In this document: positions 62,431 through 64,000 of the stretch, one piece after another
How positions within the stretch are numbered: position 1 is the stretch's first letter
Layout: each line of letters opens with the position of its first letter
Assembly (NCBI RefSeq): GCF_017916255.1
Contig: NZ_CP072827.1
Span: 4,117,501-4,181,500, forward strand
From: Streptomyces mobaraensis NBRC 13819 = DSM 40847
Lineage (GTDB): Bacteria; Actinomycetota; Actinomycetes; Streptomycetales; Streptomycetaceae
Length of the DNA stretch: 64,000 bases
Direction of reading: 5' to 3'
The notes under the pieces: model-generated
Seen by the model: only the letters and a program-made list of their open reading frames with translations
Database searches by the model: none
What the model was told of the DNA's origin: nothing
Program-made: the position numbers and the translations under genes

Positions 62431-62670
62431 GTGCCACACGTCTACAACGGCATGGTTGCATCGGGCATCGATGGAGTCGTCTGGCGGAAGAGCCGGCACT
62501 CCAACTCACAGGGCTCCTGTGTGGAGTTCGCGAAGTTGCCGGGTGGCGGGGTTGCCGTTCGCAACTCCCGCCACCCGGATGGCCCCGCTCTCATCTACAC
62601 CCCCGCGGAGATCGAGGCCATGCTGTTGGGCGTCAAGGACGGTGAATTCGACTACCTGGTGGGCGAGTGA
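62431..62670 (+). CDS. DUF397 domain protein
   Basis: A 79-aa protein with the DUF397 pattern: VWRKSRHSNSQGSCVEFAKLPGGGVAVRNSRHPDGPALIYTPAEIEAML in short conserved blocks. In Streptomyces these small proteins pair with XRE regulators of the WhiJ type. The XRE gene is at 63492, and an RsbW-like ATPase lies between. GTG 62431 follows GGGAG. Confidence 0.88.
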   Translation: MPHVYNGMVASGIDGVVWRKSRHSNSQGSCVEFAKLPGGGVAVRNSRHPDGPALIYTPAEIEAMLLGVKDGEFDYLVGE

Positions 62671-62683
62671 CCGCGGAATGCGG

Positions 62684-63172
62684 TTATTCGCGCGGCAGCC
62701 GGAACAGCGCCCAGACGACCTTGCCGTGCAGTGCGCCCGCCAGGGGGTGCCAGCCCCAGGCGTCGCTGAACGAATCCACCAGCAGCAGTCCGCGCCCGTG
62801 CTCGTCGCCGGGGGCCGCTTCCCCCGCGAGCGGCCCCTCCTCGCTCGGATCGCGTACCGCGCATACCAGCCGCGTCGTCCACCGCATCAGGTGCAGGCGT
62901 ACGGGGGGCTCATACCCCCCGTCGACGTGGGCGGTCGGTGTGGCGTAGCGCAGGGAATTGGTCACCAGTTCGGAGACCACCAGCGCCACGTTGTCGAAGA
63001 TGTGCTGGACCCCCCACTGCGACAGGGTGATTCCGGTGAACCGCCGCGCCGTACGGACGGCTTCGAAGCGTGGCGGCAGGGCGCAGGAGGCGGAGTTCGA
63101 CACCGCGGATGAGTCGAACCGGGGCAGCCCCCGCCAGACGGGGGAGAGCACAGTCGATCCTTCGGTACCCAT
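62684..63172 (-). CDS. ATP-binding protein, RsbW-like anti-sigma kinase fold (HATPase)
   Basis: A 162-aa GHKL-fold protein. The N box is VALVVSELVTNSLRYA and the G boxes are AVRDPSEEGP and DEHGRGLLLVDSFSDAWGW. Such short HATPase proteins are common in Streptomyces next to XRE and DUF397 genes and resemble anti-sigma kinases. ATG 63172 follows AGGAG at 8 nt. It is convergent with the DUF397 gene. Confidence 0.85.
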   Translation of the reverse strand: MGTEGSTVLSPVWRGLPRFDSSAVSNSASCALPPRFEAVRTARRFTGITLSQWGVQHIFDNVALVVSELVTNSLRYATPTAHVDGGYEPPVRLHLMRWTTRLVCAVRDPSEEGPLAGEAAPGDEHGRGLLLVDSFSDAWGWHPLAGALHGKVVWALFRLPRE

Positions 63173-63200
63173 CCGAGGCACTCCTGCAATCGTGGACGTG

Positions 63201-63271
63201 ACGTGCACGTGTGCGGGCTCCATCGTTTCCGATGCGCAGGGCGGATGCAAGGGCAGATGCACGTGCACGTG
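63201..63271. promoter_or_regulatory. Repeated TGCACGTG boxes in the divergent promoter region
   Basis: The palindrome ACGTGCACGT occurs at 63201-63210 and 63261-63270, exactly 60 bp apart. TGCACGTG is found at 63204, 63258 and 63264 in the 319-bp gap between the ATPase and the XRE gene. A related palindrome lies at 62320 before the DUF397 gene. Likely operators of the XRE regulator. No coding frame is supported in this gap. Confidence 0.5.
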
Positions 63272-63491
63272 GGGGATTTGGGGGCGCACAAGGGGATTGG
63301 GGGGCAATTATTCCTACGCCCCTCGCCGTAGCGTGTCCGTCGTTGGCCGGTATCCGTAACCGGATGTGCACACAACGATGCCCAGGGGTGGCAGACTTCG
63401 GCGCCGAGGGGGGAGCGGGGGTCACCCTCGGAAGGGTGAGCGGCACGGCGGACAGGCAGTCCGGACCAGACCGGAAGGAAGGGTCGACGAG

Positions 63492-64000
63492 ATGACCACG
63501 AGCGAGTCGAGCGGTTCCGTGGTGCGCCGCATACTCCTCGGCTCCCAGCTGAGGAAGTTGCGCGAGTCCCGGGGGATCACCCGCGAGGCGGCCGGGTACT
63601 CGATCCGCGCGTCCGAGTCGAAGATCAGCCGCATGGAACTGGGCCGGGTGAGCTTCAAGACGCGGGACGTGGAGGACCTCCTCACCCTCTACGGCATCCA
63701 CCGGGAGACCGAGCGCGAGGCGCTGCTCGGCCTGGCCAGGGAGGCCAACGTCGCCGGCTGGTGGCACAGCTACGGCGATGTACTGCCCAGCTGGTTCCAG
63801 ACCTACGTCGGCCTGGAGGGCGCCGCCTCGCACATCGGGATCTACGAGGTGCAGTTCGTCCACGGCCTGCTCCAGACCGAGGGCTACGCGCACGCCGTCG
63901 TCGTCCGGGGCCAGCCCACGGCCGACCCGGCCGAGGTCGAGCGCCGGGTGTCGCTGCGCATGGAGCGGCAGAAGCTGCTGTTCTCCGAGCGGGCGCCGCA
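63492..64000 (+). CDS. XRE-family regulator with DUF5753 (WhiJ-like), partial
   Basis: The first 169 codons of a gene that runs off the right edge. The HTH is at about 18-60 (LGSQLRKLRESRGITREAAGYSIRASESKISRMELG). GWWHSYGDVLPSWFQTYVGLEGAA begins the DUF5753 domain, and HGLLQTEGYAHAVV follows. ATG 63492 has AAGGAAGG upstream. Together with the DUF397 and ATPase genes it forms the classical Streptomyces abaA/whiJ-like set. Confidence 0.88.
   Translation, partial: MTTSESSGSVVRRILLGSQLRKLRESRGITREAAGYSIRASESKISRMELGRVSFKTRDVEDLLTLYGIHRETEREALLGLAREANVAGWWHSYGDVLPSWFQTYVGLEGAASHIGIYEVQFVHGLLQTEGYAHAVVVRGQPTADPAEVERRVSLRMERQKLLFSERAP

Overview
The window looks like chromosomal DNA of a Streptomyces or a close relative. 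G+C is very high with strong third-position GC bias, and GTG/TTG starts and 4-bp ATGA/GTGA gene overlaps are frequent. Typical actinobacterial genes include rppA with a CYP158-type P450, an XRE/DUF397/RsbW-like trio, DUF1876 proteins and an MreB/Mbl paralog. All identifications rest on motifs, lengths and gene order read from the sequence; no database search was possible.

Region 1 (about 830-39141) is an orthosomycin-type (avilamycin/everninomicin family) biosynthetic cluster. The aromatic branch has an iterative type I PKS of orsellinic acid synthase architecture (KS-AT-DH/TH-ACP, no KR; 22711-26565), a KAS III-like acyltransferase (26562-27596) and a flavin halogenase (830-2287). These match AviM, AviN and AviH, which supply the dichloroisoeverninic acid cap. 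The sugar branch has dTDP-glucose synthase and 4,6-dehydratase, five NDP-sugar epimerase/reductase-type enzymes (one like UDP-glucuronate decarboxylase), a cupin and a C-methyltransferase. It also has four further SAM methyltransferases, five glycosyltransferases, a radical SAM enzyme like AviX12 and a pyruvate dehydrogenase-like E1 pair like AviB1/AviB2. Three small Fe(II)/2-oxoglutarate oxygenases are the candidates for orthoester and methylenedioxy bridge formation. Self-protection is encoded by a DrrAB-like ABC exporter and, at the right edge, two 23S rRNA methyltransferases of the AviRa and AviRb types. Two LuxR-type regulators sit at 31955-33031, and the smaller contains a TTA codon. No NDP-hexose 2,3-dehydratase or 3-ketoreductase is visible, so the sugars may differ from avilamycin, or those genes lie outside the window.

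The cluster is bounded on the right by a tRNA-Thr(CGT) gene (39270-39346). On the left, a PhyH-family dioxygenase runs off the edge; whether it belongs to the cluster is unclear.

Region 2 (39482-54544) is accessory or housekeeping. It holds a secreted S33 tripeptidyl aminopeptidase, a MacB-type ABC transporter, two small secreted proteins, a second SGNH hydrolase resembling the one in the cluster and a SMI1/KNR4 protein. These are followed by an ECF41-like sigma factor with a divergent NAD(P)-binding oxidoreductase, a divergent pair of IucA/IucC-type siderophore synthetases and a CDF metal efflux protein.

Region 3 (54545-64000) carries two DUF1876 paralogs, the CYP158-like/RppA pigment operon, a TerB protein and an MreB-like protein. 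It ends with a UBP zinc finger, an imine-reductase-like enzyme and a WhiJ-like DUF397/ATPase/XRE locus. The XRE gene is cut by the right edge.
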